From Cyanobacteria bacterium REEB446 (GTDB taxonomy: Bacteria > Cyanobacteriota > Vampirovibrionia > LMEP-6097), in the NCBI GenBank assembly GCA_018970325.1, contig JAGWWP010000004.1, positions 1 to 64,000 on the forward strand: a stretch of DNA of 64,000 nt, given 5' to 3'. The notes under the pieces are model-generated. The model had not been told where the DNA came from and ran no database searches. It saw only the letters and a list, made by a program, of their open reading frames with translations. This document shows positions 9,566-18,575 of this stretch, piece after piece; position 1 is the first letter of the stretch; the number at the start of each line of letters is the position of its first letter. Made by a program: the position numbers and the translations under genes.

Positions 9566-10756
9566 ATGGTTACACAAATACAAGTTCCTAAATCTAAACG
9601 CCTCGACTTAATTCCACCATATCTTTTCGCAAGAATAGATGAGAAGAAAGCTATCGCTATTTCTAAGGGCGTAGATATTATTAATATGGGTATAGGTGAC
9701 CCAGATATGCCTACTTTTTCACCTATCATTGACGCTATGCAGGCAGCAGTCATGGATCCTAAAACACATGATTACCCACCTTACACTGGAACATTAGAAT
9801 ATCGTAAAGCTGTCTGTAAATGGACTGCTCAGAAATTTGGAATTCCTGAATTCGACCCTATCTCTGAATGTTTAGGAACCATTGGTTCTAAAGAAGCGAT
9901 CCATAATATTTTTCTAGCTTATGTAGACCCTGGTGATTACACATTAATTCCCGACCCTGGTTATCCTGTCTATAATACTGGAACTATATTTGCAGGCGGT
10001 ACTCCATTTAAGATGCCTCTTCTAAAAGAAAATAATTTTCTTCCAGACTTAAAAGCTATTCCAGCAGAAGTCGCTAAAAAAGCTAAATTAATGTTTCTAA
10101 ACTACCCTAATAATCCGACCAGTGCTATCGCTCCAATTGAATTCTTTGAAGAAGCTGTGGCTTTCTGTAAAGAGTACAATATTTTACTTTGCCATGACAT
10201 GGCTTACTCAGAAATTAACTTTGATAACTATAAAGTACCTTCGATTTTCAACGTAAAAGGTGCTGAAGAAATAGCCATAGAATTTCACTCTTTCTCTAAA
10301 AGCTATAACATGACTGGCTGGCGTGCAGGCTGGGTACTAGGTTGGGCTCCAGCGATACAAGCCCTATCTCAAGCAAAAACCAATATCGATTCAGGTATAT
10401 TTAAAGCTATACAAAAAGCTTGTTTAACAGCACTTGAAATAGAGCAAAAAGTCCTAGACCAACGAAACTCAATCTATGATGGAAGAAGAAAAGCTATCAT
10501 AAAGGGATTAAGATCACTGGGCTGCGACATTGAAGCTCCTAAATCTTCAATGTTCGTTTGGGCGCCTATTCCTTCTGCTTTTAGATCTTCTGCTGAGTTC
10601 TGTGAAAAGCTTTTAGATGACTGCGGCATAGTAGTATCTCCGGGTAATGCCTTCGGTGAATACGGGGAAGGATATTTCAGAATAGCCATGACTACTGATA
10701 TAGAGAGGGTAGAACTAGCATTCTCTAGGATGAAAGAGGCTGGTATTAGTTTCTAG
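9566..10756 (+). CDS. dapL: LL-diaminopimelate aminotransferase
   Basis: A 396-residue fold-type I PLP aminotransferase. DapL converts tetrahydrodipicolinate directly to LL-diaminopimelate for lysine and peptidoglycan synthesis, a route used by cyanobacteria, plants and chlamydiae. The N-terminus has the DapL-like block RLDLIPPYLFARIDEKKAIA and NMGIGDPDMPT (40-50). PLP ligands include Asp211 and Tyr214 (HDMAYSE), the Schiff-base Lys245 in SFSKSYNMTGWRAGW, and a C-terminal Arg in GYFRIAMT. A general aspartate-type aminotransferase is the alternative. It stands alone with its own promoter region. Confidence 0.8.
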   Translation: MVTQIQVPKSKRLDLIPPYLFARIDEKKAIAISKGVDIINMGIGDPDMPTFSPIIDAMQAAVMDPKTHDYPPYTGTLEYRKAVCKWTAQKFGIPEFDPISECLGTIGSKEAIHNIFLAYVDPGDYTLIPDPGYPVYNTGTIFAGGTPFKMPLLKENNFLPDLKAIPAEVAKKAKLMFLNYPNNPTSAIAPIEFFEEAVAFCKEYNILLCHDMAYSEINFDNYKVPSIFNVKGAEEIAIEFHSFSKSYNMTGWRAGWVLGWAPAIQALSQAKTNIDSGIFKAIQKACLTALEIEQKVLDQRNSIYDGRRKAIIKGLRSLGCDIEAPKSSMFVWAPIPSAFRSSAEFCEKLLDDCGIVVSPGNAFGEYGEGYFRIAMTTDIERVELAFSRMKEAGISF

Positions 10757-10820
10757 AATTAAGTAAGCTGCAATTGGCGTTTTATGGCAGTGTTACCAAA
10801 CGTGCAAGTTTAATGCCTTT

Positions 10821-11723
10821 ATGAATGAATCCCGAAACCCATTTTTAGTATCAGCAGATCGCTTACCTAAGCTGCCACAGTGGTTGAGAAACTCATTTCC
10901 TAAATATAAATTCGATAAATTAATCAAAGACATGCCTTTAAATGGCATGACTACTGTTTGCGAAGAAGCTAAATGCCCTAATCGTGGTGAATGTATTTCT
11001 CGCGGCATCGTCACTGTCATGATTTTAGGTAGTGAGTGTACTCGTGCCTGTACTTTTTGTGCAGTAGAAAGGAACACACCACTGCCTGTAGACCCCTTAG
11101 AGCCACAGAAAATGCTTGATATGGTAAATTACATGAAAGCTAAATATGTGGTTATTACAGCACCCACTAGAGATGATCTGTTTGATGGCGGAGCTAGTCA
11201 ATTTCGCAAAACAGTAGAGCATATTCGGCTTTATAGACCAGACGTAAAACTAGAATTATTAATTCCAGATTTCCAAAACCAGCATTATGCTTTTGATGAG
11301 ATCATTTCAGCAGAGCCAGAGATGATCTGCTTTGATATACAGACAGTAAAAGCACTTTACAAATGGGTTAGACCAGGCTTTTCCTATGATAAAGCACTGG
11401 AGTTGTTTTCATATTTCAACACAGAAATAAAAGCTAAGAAACTAAATATTGGTCTTAAAAGTGGCGTCATGCTTGGCTTAGGTGAAAGACCTGAAGAAAT
11501 TATCGAATTAATGAAAGAGCTATATTCACACGGCGTTCGCTACATCACGCTAGGACAGTATCTTAAGCCAGCAGAGATGCCATTACCTGTAATCGAATAC
11601 ATAGAAGAGGATATTTATCAGTACTATCAGAAACGAGGTCAAGAACTAGGTCTCTGGATACAAGCTTCACCACTCACTCGCAGCAGCTACATGGCAGACC
11701 ATCTGCATGAAAGTGCTTTATAA
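10821..11723 (+). CDS. lipA: Lipoyl synthase
   Basis: A 300-residue radical SAM enzyme that inserts two sulfurs into protein-bound octanoyl chains. Both clusters are present: the auxiliary set Cys47, Cys52 and Cys58 (CEEAKCPNRGEC) and the SAM set Cys73, Cys77 and Cys80 (CTRACTFC). The C-terminal RSSY motif that ligates the auxiliary cluster is in LTRSSYMAD. The usual TSV-type block is altered to TAPTRDDLFDGGA. It overlaps the following lipoate-ligase-type gene by 17 bp, so the two lipoylation genes probably form one transcript. Likely clients include GcvH at 22.6 kb. Confidence 0.96.
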   Translation: MNESRNPFLVSADRLPKLPQWLRNSFPKYKFDKLIKDMPLNGMTTVCEEAKCPNRGECISRGIVTVMILGSECTRACTFCAVERNTPLPVDPLEPQKMLDMVNYMKAKYVVITAPTRDDLFDGGASQFRKTVEHIRLYRPDVKLELLIPDFQNQHYAFDEIISAEPEMICFDIQTVKALYKWVRPGFSYDKALELFSYFNTEIKAKKLNIGLKSGVMLGLGERPEEIIELMKELYSHGVRYITLGQYLKPAEMPLPVIEYIEEDIYQYYQKRGQELGLWIQASPLTRSSYMADHLHESAL

Positions 11724-12552
11724 GATTTTGGCAATAATCCCTTTAAATAAAATCACGGCTACAAAAAAGATGCAAAAGACAGAGCTTCAAACCTTTCCCA
11801 ATCCTATGTTCAGAGACCTTTGCTTACTTGAGTTTGCAGAGGATCACTTAAACCCAGATGAATTTATTTTCTTTTTCTACACTTGGGATAAACTAAGTGT
11901 CTCCCTTGGGCGCTCTCAACGTAAAAGCCAATATCTAATCCAAGAGTGTATTCTAAAAGATACCCCCGTAACTATTCGCCCTAGTGGCGGCAAAGCCGTT
12001 ATTCATGATGGTGATATCTGTTTTACTTTTATCGCAAGGCAAAGCCATAAACACTTCGGCGGGAATCTCCAAGAATCTTACACTAAAGTCTCAGATTATA
12101 TTCTTAATATCTTAAACGAACATTTCACACAGAACCTCGGCTGGGAGAGCGACATCGAGGCTTCTAATCATACTAGAGTTACTACAAAACTCAAATCCCC
12201 ACAGTTTCAGCAAGATAATGAAATTAACACGACTGGAGAATTAAATAAAAGCACTACTGAGCAAGCTAGGACTGACAATCAAAACTGTTTTTCTCAGACG
12301 ACTAGGAGTGAAGGTATCATTCAACATCAAGGGGGAAATCATAAAGTCTTAGGTTCCGCACAGATGATGTACGCAAGCTGTTTTTTACAACAAGGCTCAA
12401 TTTTAATAAATAACAAAAACCCCCACAGCAAACTTAGTTTTGATATCCCATCAATGTCAATGACTGAAGTTTTTAATAGTGGGAGAAACTTAAATCTAGA
12501 TAACCTCATAAAGGCTCTAAATAAAAAGTCTCAAAATTTATTTAATACTTAA
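11707..12552 (+). CDS. Octanoyltransferase / lipoate-protein ligase family (LipM-like)
   Basis: A 281-residue member of the biotin/lipoate ligase superfamily. RPSGGKAVIHDG at 91-102 matches the family acyl-binding block. Lys213 in HKVLGSAQ fits the conserved lipoyl-site lysine, followed by LQQGSILIN (227-235). Cys194 in NCF stands where LipM octanoyltransferases carry their catalytic cysteine, a fixed distance before the lysine block. With lipA next door and no LipB seen, transfer of octanoate from ACP is the likely job. A ligase using free lipoate is the alternative. Residues about 155-193 form a polar, low-complexity insert just before the cysteine. The start at 11707 overlaps lipA, and an internal ATG at 11770 is an equally plausible start. 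Confidence 0.75.
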   Translation: MKVLYKILAIIPLNKITATKKMQKTELQTFPNPMFRDLCLLEFAEDHLNPDEFIFFFYTWDKLSVSLGRSQRKSQYLIQECILKDTPVTIRPSGGKAVIHDGDICFTFIARQSHKHFGGNLQESYTKVSDYILNILNEHFTQNLGWESDIEASNHTRVTTKLKSPQFQQDNEINTTGELNKSTTEQARTDNQNCFSQTTRSEGIIQHQGGNHKVLGSAQMMYASCFLQQGSILINNKNPHSKLSFDIPSMSMTEVFNSGRNLNLDNLIKALNKKSQNLFNT

Positions 12553-13265
12553 TTAAAATCAAAATATTTACCCAACTCAAAAACAAAACCATAATCACCA
12601 GAAATATTATTTGCAGGTATACGATAAGCAACAACTGCTACTACATCTCGTTTCAAATTATGATAAACCAAGCCAGGAATAATTCCAGCAAAATCATGAG
12701 TTCCAGAAAAATACTCTAAAACAATACTAAGTTCTTTATTTACTGGATGCTCAATACCACCAATAAAACAAACCGTATCCCTACCATAAACTTGCCGAGT
12801 ACCAGCAGCAATACCGGTAGTCAAGCGAGTCTTAACTTTCGGCAAACGAAAACTCAAATGTGAGAAAAAATTAGATCCTACTCCATTACCCTGTAATGAA
12901 ACAGGTAACATATAGCCATTTGTAATTTTAACGTCATCTAATATTTTTATAGACGATATTCGCTTTGAGTGTTTGGCACCAAAAGCTAGGCTTAAATTAT
13001 TTAAATCATCTGACTTAAGACCATAATTAGTAATAGCCAATTCCCAATTTTCATTCAATCCATAAGTTATAAAATTAGTTGAACTCCAGTGACCATCAGT
13101 CCCCCACATTTTAACAAAGCTCTCATTCATTACAAATAGCTTATTTTTAGGAGTAATATCAGCAGAAGGTAAATTAATAATGGCTTGCTGTGCGTTCAAA
13201 GGTACTTGCATACTAAATACACAAGAAAAACAACAAAACAAAAATAAATAAAACTTATGAATCAC
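12549..13265 (-). CDS. Exported beta-barrel-like protein, unknown
   Basis: A 238-residue protein with a signal peptide (hydrophobic residues 4-20, cleavage plausible before QQAIINL). The rest alternates short strands typical of an outer-membrane barrel, ending with a C-terminal aromatic (YFDFN). No family recognised. It lies 43 bp downstream of the SbtB-like gene on the same strand and may share that transcript. It is convergent with the LipM-like gene with a 4-bp overlap. Confidence 0.7.
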   Translation of the reverse strand: MIHKFYLFLFCCFSCVFSMQVPLNAQQAIINLPSADITPKNKLFVMNESFVKMWGTDGHWSSTNFITYGLNENWELAITNYGLKSDDLNNLSLAFGAKHSKRISSIKILDDVKITNGYMLPVSLQGNGVGSNFFSHLSFRLPKVKTRLTTGIAAGTRQVYGRDTVCFIGGIEHPVNKELSIVLEYFSGTHDFAGIIPGLVYHNLKRDVVAVVAYRIPANNISGDYGFVFELGKYFDFN

Positions 13266-13308
13266 GAATTATTACAGAGTAATAATTCTAGTACCAGATA
13301 CTGCTAAT

Positions 13309-13587
13309 TTACAATAGCTCTATCTGTGAAACATAAATCATCCCCTCAAGTTCCTTCACATAGGGGGCTATAAGCTCTTTAATCGTGTTAAATTCAGATT
13401 CATTACAAATAATCACAACTAGCATATTTCTATCAACTGAGATAAAACCATAATCCAGCGAATCACCTTTATCACCGTGACCTTTAGAAATATCAAAGAC
13501 AGAATAATTTAAAATATGCTTGCTAATCATTAGGTCAATAAGCTCTCCAAAGAATCTCTGCTGAATAGTAATCTCGACTTTTTTCAT
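13309..13587 (-). CDS. sbtB: PII-like SbtB-family regulator without the C-terminal redox tail
   Basis: A 92-residue protein with a PII-like ferredoxin fold. The T-loop segment reads FDISKGHGDKGDS, then a central strand NMLVVIICNESEF and the end strand GMIYVSQIELL, which matches SbtB over its core. Cyanobacterial SbtB proteins form trimers that sense adenyl nucleotides and bind SbtA. This one stops after the last core strand and lacks the CGPxGC tail seen in many SbtB proteins. Strong ribosome binding site AAAGGAGTTAATT before the ATG. It follows sbtA by 25 bp. Confidence 0.82.
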   Translation of the reverse strand: MKKVEITIQQRFFGELIDLMISKHILNYSVFDISKGHGDKGDSLDYGFISVDRNMLVVIICNESEFNTIKELIAPYVKELEGMIYVSQIELL

Positions 13588-13612
13588 AATTAACTCCTTT
13601 GATTTTAATTCA

Positions 13613-14590
13613 CTACCCCCAAAGCCTTTCTATCACAGCATAGTAAAGCGGTATCCCTAATGTAACATTTAATGAAAAAGTTAAACCTAATGACATAGGT
13701 AAAAGCAAACTCATATTAGCCTGCGGCACAGCAAGCCGCATAGCAGCCGGAACCGCGATATAAGAAGCACTAGCTACTAATATCGTTAAGAGTAGAGCGT
13801 TACCCACATCCAGACCGATTAACTTAGCGACAGCTATCCCGAGTAAAGCCGCTAGAGGAGGATAAGCAAGTGCAAAGGTGGAGAGAAAAGCCCCCGATTC
13901 TTTTAAAGCTCCAAGCTTACTACCAGCTATTAAACCCATATCTAGCATGTATAAACACAGCATCCCTTTGAAAATATCTCCAACAAATGGTTTCAACTCT
14001 TGCTCACCAGAAACTCCACAGATATAACCAATAACCATACTGCCAATTAAAAGTAAAACCGAGCCATTAGTAAAAGCTTCATGGAACACTTTACCCATAC
14101 GGGTTTGTGAATTTTCATCAGTTTTGTTTAAAGCAAATTTCACGATAATCAAACCTGCAATAATAGCTGGAGACTCCATCAGAGCCATGCCAGCCACCAT
14201 ATAACCATCAAAATGAATACGATGTGCTTCTAGGAAAGAAGTAGCGGTAACAAAAGTTACAGCACTGATGGAACCATAAGTAGCAGCGATAGCTCCAGCG
14301 TTATTAATATCTAATTTAAATCTTAAAATTCTATACAGGAGAAAAGGAATAAAGAAAGAAAAAGCGACACAAGCTAGCATGACCTGAATAATCGTGGCAT
14401 TAAAACCACTATGGAACAGCTCTTCACCACCTAAGATTCCAATATGAAAAAGTAAATAGAGCGATAAATACTTACCAATCGGTGGAGGGATCTCCAGATC
14501 AGACTTTAGTAAAACTGCCACAAGACCAAGTGCGAAGAACAAGACTGGCGGATGTATAAAATTATTGATGATACTTTGAATAAAGTCCAT
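13613..14590 (-). CDS. sbtA: Sodium-dependent bicarbonate transporter SbtA family
   Basis: A 325-residue permease with about ten hydrophobic segments. It has the family blocks PPPIGKYLSLYLLFHIGILGG, ATYGSISAVTFVTATSFLE and VASASYIAVPAAMRLAVPQA. In cyanobacteria SbtA is a high-affinity Na+/HCO3- symporter of the carbon concentrating mechanism. Homologues occur in many heterotrophs, so autotrophy is not implied. An SbtB-like gene directly downstream supports the call. The start is only 23 bp from the divergent gene at 14614. Confidence 0.9.
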   Translation of the reverse strand: MDFIQSIINNFIHPPVLFFALGLVAVLLKSDLEIPPPIGKYLSLYLLFHIGILGGEELFHSGFNATIIQVMLACVAFSFFIPFLLYRILRFKLDINNAGAIAATYGSISAVTFVTATSFLEAHRIHFDGYMVAGMALMESPAIIAGLIIVKFALNKTDENSQTRMGKVFHEAFTNGSVLLLIGSMVIGYICGVSGEQELKPFVGDIFKGMLCLYMLDMGLIAGSKLGALKESGAFLSTFALAYPPLAALLGIAVAKLIGLDVGNALLLTILVASASYIAVPAAMRLAVPQANMSLLLPMSLGLTFSLNVTLGIPLYYAVIERLWG

Positions 14591-14613
14591 ATTATAGTAT
14601 TATTCTCTTTTTT
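14591..14613. promoter_or_regulatory. 23-bp divergent promoter region, sbtA and DUF2490 gene
   Basis: On the minus strand TATAAT abuts the sbtA ATG, with TACTAT a few bases further upstream as an alternative -10. On the plus strand TATTAT at 14598-14603 lies 10 bp before the ATG at 14614. No Shine-Dalgarno fits on either side. The -35 elements must lie inside the opposite coding sequences. Confidence 0.5.
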
Positions 14614-15294
14614 ATGGATTCATATCAATTGCCCACTTGGCTAGTATCGGTATTATTTCTCAGTATATTCAGTGTTCAAGCCTCAGCTAAAGTAAATAAT
14701 GATTTTCAAAACTGGTCAATAATTACCCTGAATAAACAAATTAATGATAAATGGGGGGCTTCCTTCGAGCTTCAAAATCGCTTAGTAGGTAGCTTATCTA
14801 CAGAAGGAACTTTCTTTATCAGACCCGCGATATTTTACAGAGTAAGCAAAAACATCTCTATTTGGCAAGGTTTTACTTGGAATCCTACTTTCCAAGAGCA
14901 AGGTTATTTAAACGAAAATCATATTTGGCAACAGGTCGCTGTAAATAAAGACATTCATGGCGTAAAGTTCTTTGCCTGGAACAGATTGGAAGAAAGATTT
15001 ATTGAGAATGCAGATGGAACATCTCTTCGAGATAGAATAAGGATTGGGGCTAGAATACCAATCTTTCAACTCAAAACTTGGAAATTTATTACTTTTGATG
15101 AATTATTCATTAACCTAAACGAAGTAAATAATGGTCCAGCAAAAGGAATTGACCAAAACTGGATCTTTACAGGGGTTGAAAAGCAAGTAAATAAAAATAC
15201 AACACTAGAAATTGGTTATTTACTGAACTATTTAAACAGAGAGCCAGAGCAGCTACAACATGCTCTCAATTTAAATTTAAATATCAATATATAA
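14614..15294 (+). CDS. DUF2490-type outer-membrane protein
   Basis: A 226-residue protein with an N-terminal signal peptide (hydrophobic 8-20, cleavage near ASA-KVNND). It has a beta-barrel pattern of aromatic-flanked strands, including NDFQNWSIITLNKQINDKWG near the start and RLEERFIENADGTSLRDRIR in the middle, as in DUF2490 proteins. Function unknown in the family. It is fused head-to-tail with no gap to a histidine kinase gene, so it may be a co-expressed envelope component of that sensor system. Confidence 0.68.
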   Translation: MDSYQLPTWLVSVLFLSIFSVQASAKVNNDFQNWSIITLNKQINDKWGASFELQNRLVGSLSTEGTFFIRPAIFYRVSKNISIWQGFTWNPTFQEQGYLNENHIWQQVAVNKDIHGVKFFAWNRLEERFIENADGTSLRDRIRIGARIPIFQLKTWKFITFDELFINLNEVNNGPAKGIDQNWIFTGVEKQVNKNTTLEIGYLLNYLNREPEQLQHALNLNLNINI

Positions 15295-16362
15295 ATGAAA
15301 CTAACATTAAATAAATTCCTAATAATCTTTTTTTTACTAAGCAGCGTATTTCCCATTCTAGGATTAGGTTTTTTACATATCAATTACTTACATCAAATAC
15401 TCAATGAGAATAAATCATTTCTAACCTTAATTGAACATGAAGAATTTAATCTCTTTCTCATCTACTCAAGCATAGTTGTCATCGGCATGACCTCCTGCCT
15501 GATAATCTTCAGGAACCTAGTTCTAAAACCGTTTAACAATGTCGCAGCTAAACTCAATACACTAAGTCAAGCAGAGAATACAGATAGCATTAAAAACAGT
15601 AAAAAATATTTACATGAAATTCAAATCTTTATCAATGAATTTAACAAAGCAGTCAATACGATGAAAGTCGCAAAACAACAAAGAAATGATTTTATAGCAA
15701 CCCTTACTCACGACTTAAGAGTTCCTTTAATCGCAGAGCAGAAGGCTTTCAAACTTTTAATGGATTATTCCCTTGATGAGGCTACTCGTTCAAAGCTAAT
15801 GAACAGCCTCATTCACAGCAACGAAGATTTACTTAAATTAGTTAACAATCTACTAGATAGTTATAAGTTCGAGGAAGGTCAAATTATTATCAATAAAAGC
15901 AGAGTCTCTGTTTCAGACTTAATTGAAAGATCATTACTTTCTTTATATCCATTATTAACTGAAAACAAGATCAGCATTATAAAAGACTTTCAGCCTATCT
16001 CAACCCCAAACATCTATTTAGATTTAGATGAATCTCAGTTCACTAGGGTCTTAAACAATATACTTGTGAACGCCATTCAAAATTCCCCTCAAGCATCAGA
16101 AATCACCATACAATTAAGACTACTTCAAGACACTGTAGAAATAAGCATCACAGATGAAGGATATGGCGTAGATGAAAGTAAAATCAGTAAAATCTTTGAT
16201 AGGTATTCATCAGGGAACAAATTAGGCACTGGTCTCGGGCTATATATTTCAAAGCTAATCATCGAAGCACACTCAGCGCAGATATTCGCCAAGAACAAAT
16301 CACCCAGAGGAGTTGAATTCATCATTTCATTACCAATAAACATAGCAGAGATTAAACCATGA
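15295..16362 (+). CDS. Membrane sensor histidine kinase
   Basis: A 355-residue kinase with two membrane helices at about 8-29 and 53-74 and only a short loop of about 24 residues between them, so it has no real periplasmic sensor domain. A HAMP-like linker follows. The phospho-acceptor His139 lies in THDLRVPL. The ATPase domain has N box NNILVNAIQNS, G1 DEGYGVDE, F box IFDRYS and G2 GTGLGLYIS. It overlaps the downstream response regulator by 4 bp. The signal is unknown. It may detect membrane state or need a partner such as the DUF2490 protein. Confidence 0.92.
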   Translation: MKLTLNKFLIIFFLLSSVFPILGLGFLHINYLHQILNENKSFLTLIEHEEFNLFLIYSSIVVIGMTSCLIIFRNLVLKPFNNVAAKLNTLSQAENTDSIKNSKKYLHEIQIFINEFNKAVNTMKVAKQQRNDFIATLTHDLRVPLIAEQKAFKLLMDYSLDEATRSKLMNSLIHSNEDLLKLVNNLLDSYKFEEGQIIINKSRVSVSDLIERSLLSLYPLLTENKISIIKDFQPISTPNIYLDLDESQFTRVLNNILVNAIQNSPQASEITIQLRLLQDTVEISITDEGYGVDESKISKIFDRYSSGNKLGTGLGLYISKLIIEAHSAQIFAKNKSPRGVEFIISLPINIAEIKP

Positions 16363-17069
16363 ATATAAAACCCTTTAAGATATTAATCGCAGAAGATCAT
16401 GAACTTTTCAGAATTAGTCTAGAAATAGCTTTAAAACAAGATCCTCTTATTGAAGTCATCGGAACGGCTGAAAATGGACTAAAGTGTAAGGAATTATTTC
16501 TATCATTAAAACCAGATCTTATTCTCATGGATATTGGCATGCCAATTATTAATGGTCTTGAATTAGTTGAATTTATTAAATCAAAAAGCAGTGAAACAAA
16601 AATCATCATGCTCACAGCCCATGATGACGAGATAAGCGTACTTGCAGCATTAAGATTCAATGCTGATGCCTACTGCACAAAAGATATTTCCTTAAATAAG
16701 CTTACAGAAATAATCCCCCTAGTTATGGATGGTGCTTTATACCTAGATCCACTCATCGCAAAATATTTATATAAAGCTGTAAATAATTCAAACAATCTAC
16801 ACAATTCACCTAGAGACAGTATTAGCACAAACCTTCAAGGTAACATTAGCAAAGCAGCATTAACAGAAAACGCCGTACAGCTCAGTTCAAGAGAGCTTGA
16901 AGTATTAAAATTAATCACAGAAGGAAAATCCAATAAAGAAATCGCTCAAGATTTATTTATCACTTCCCACACAGTTAAAGCCCACGTCTCAAATATTATC
17001 CAAAAACTTTCAGCAAAAGATCGCACAGATGCTTCTGTAAGAGCGTTCAGACAAGGCTTGTTTCATTAA
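16359..17069 (+). CDS. NarL/FixJ-family response regulator
   Basis: A 236-residue protein with a receiver domain (acidic pocket AEDHE, phospho-acceptor Asp58 in LILMDIGMP) and a C-terminal LuxR-type helix-turn-helix (LSSRELEVLKLITEGKSNKE, then TSHTVKAHVSNIIQKL). It is the cognate partner of the overlapping kinase. Targets unknown, and the adjacent cytochrome genes and barrel are candidates by position only. Confidence 0.93.
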   Translation: MNIKPFKILIAEDHELFRISLEIALKQDPLIEVIGTAENGLKCKELFLSLKPDLILMDIGMPIINGLELVEFIKSKSSETKIIMLTAHDDEISVLAALRFNADAYCTKDISLNKLTEIIPLVMDGALYLDPLIAKYLYKAVNNSNNLHNSPRDSISTNLQGNISKAALTENAVQLSSRELEVLKLITEGKSNKEIAQDLFITSHTVKAHVSNIIQKLSAKDRTDASVRAFRQGLFH

Positions 17070-17488
17070 ATACCTTTTAATTTATAAACAGAATTTATCC
17101 ACTTAAGTAAAACAATCTTTTCGTCTTTAGTTAAGAGCTTATCCCAGTGAATGACAGCATACTGCAAAGGTGGCATAGTATTATCAGCAATAGAAGTCTC
17201 TAAATGAATCAACTTAGCTTCATCTAAATCCTTATCAGGAATATCATTTAAGTCTTTTTCCATATCAAAATCTAGCAAACCATCTTCAACATCTTTTTTC
17301 ACAAGGTCTTTTACAAATGGTAGCTTTGCATAGAATGGCATAACAGCCTTACTGGAATGACAATCCGCACACTTAGATTTCAATATCTCTCTAGAGGAAA
17401 GACTTAGAGGTGAATACTTTGCTGAAACCTGCATTACAGCAATCCAGAGACAAAAAACAAATAAACTCACAGATCTAACAAGGTTCAT
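17066..17488 (-). CDS. Exported haem-binding-domain protein
   Basis: A 140-residue protein with a signal peptide ending near VSA-KYS. One CxxCH haem site (CADCHSSKAVMPFYAKLP) and a later NTMPPLQYAVIHWDKLL with a candidate Met/His axial ligand resemble the small Haem_bd family. Probably a periplasmic monohaem electron carrier or sensor. It is the last of three cytochrome genes on the minus strand and overlaps the response regulator end by 4 bp. Confidence 0.8.
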   Translation of the reverse strand: MNLVRSVSLFVFCLWIAVMQVSAKYSPLSLSSREILKSKCADCHSSKAVMPFYAKLPFVKDLVKKDVEDGLLDFDMEKDLNDIPDKDLDEAKLIHLETSIADNTMPPLQYAVIHWDKLLTKDEKIVLLKWINSVYKLKGI

Positions 17489-17493
17489 AGATT

Positions 17494-17835
17494 TTATTTA
17501 TTTGCCATATACAACCACATCACCACATCTTCAATCTCAGCAGCAGAGAGATTAATCTCAAACTCTTTAGCATAGAGACTCGCCAATCTGCGAGTCTGAT
17601 CCAAAGTGCGCCTAGAGCTAATACCATGTAAATCTGGTATTTTCTTTCCAATATTTCCAATGGTTTTCGTTTTAGCATCCCACTTACCAGCAGTTCCCCC
17701 ACCAGGGTGGCAAGTAGCACAAGTCCCATAAGTGCCTTTACGACTAAAGAATATCTCCTTACCCTCTTTAATACCAGCAAATGACGGTAAGAAAAAAGAT
17801 GCTAGAAGAAGAGTGATTAAAATATTTTTCCTCAT
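17494..17835 (-). CDS. Small periplasmic c-type cytochrome
   Basis: A 113-residue protein with a signal peptide (cleavage near SFA-GIKEG) and a single CATCH haem site followed by PGGGTAGKWD. The C-terminal helix VVMWLYMANK is typical of class I cytochromes. No clear C-terminal Met ligand was assigned, although Met in VVMWLYM is possible. It lies between the other two cytochrome genes with gaps of 5 and 21 bp, consistent with an operon. Confidence 0.85.
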   Translation of the reverse strand: MRKNILITLLLASFFLPSFAGIKEGKEIFFSRKGTYGTCATCHPGGGTAGKWDAKTKTIGNIGKKIPDLHGISSRRTLDQTRRLASLYAKEFEINLSAAEIEDVVMWLYMANK

Positions 17836-17856
17836 ATTAATATCCTATTATAAAAA

Positions 17857-18522
17857 TTACGGAGTTACTGGATTCACTTGAATTACCTGCTTCAACTGCT
17901 CAGCCGGTACTAAAGTCTTAGCATCACTTTCATAAGGAATAAGTAATATAGAAAATTTCAATGGCTTCTTCGCTAACTTCTTAGCAATAGCAGGGCTTGC
18001 AAGTTTAGTAGTAGGAGCAATAGTAACCTGATCTACCGAAATATTACTAGCATCGGTAATATTAATAGTACCTAAAGTCTTCGAAAAGCTTAAATACTTC
18101 AAAACATCTTTAGAAGCACTAATTTTATAATCCAGATGAGATCCATTAGATAAATTCTTAGGAATGTTTTCTAGAGACACACTCAAAGACCCATTAGTAG
18201 TGGGGGTTAAATTAGCTACCGTCACCAGCCAATTAACAGCAGACAGAAAACCACCTTCTGGAATATTAAAATACTTAGGGTGGTCAGTCATAAACTTCTT
18301 AGAAAAATTCTTACCAGCTGATTCAAAATCTCCACCAAAATTATTTCGAGAGCCACCGCCACCAGAGCTAGTATGACACAGAGCACAATTACCCTTATAA
18401 ACACCTTTAGCATAGGCGTTAGCATTATAGTCATTCATGTAAGCTTGAGTAGCGCAAACTTGAAGCCCAGAAATACATAAGGTACAAAAAACAAACAAAG
18501 ACAAAAATCGAGAACTAAACAT
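17857..18522 (-). CDS. Exported c-type cytochrome with C-terminal adhesion-like domain
   Basis: About 221 residues from the chosen start. The frame extends to 18561, but the ATG at 18522 has a good ribosome binding site (TTAGGATATTTGAAT) and begins directly with a signal peptide (FSSRFLSLFVFCTLCISG). A CALCHTSSGGGG haem site follows, then a strand-rich region of about 120 residues (NGSLSVSLENIPKNLSNGSH onward) of unknown fold. It is first gene of the three-cytochrome run. A TATAAT on the minus strand at 18547-18542 can drive it. Confidence 0.8.
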   Translation of the reverse strand: MFSSRFLSLFVFCTLCISGLQVCATQAYMNDYNANAYAKGVYKGNCALCHTSSGGGGSRNNFGGDFESAGKNFSKKFMTDHPKYFNIPEGGFLSAVNWLVTVANLTPTTNGSLSVSLENIPKNLSNGSHLDYKISASKDVLKYLSFSKTLGTINITDASNISVDQVTIAPTTKLASPAIAKKLAKKPLKFSILLIPYESDAKTLVPAEQLKQVIQVNPVTP

Positions 18523-18575
18523 ATTCAAATATCCTAATATTATTATATCAATTAATTTCATATTATAATATTCCC

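Noticed and set aside
18523..18561. Upstream start of the cytochrome gene at 17857
   Set aside because: It would place 13 residues before the signal peptide, whereas the ATG at 18522 has a good ribosome binding site.
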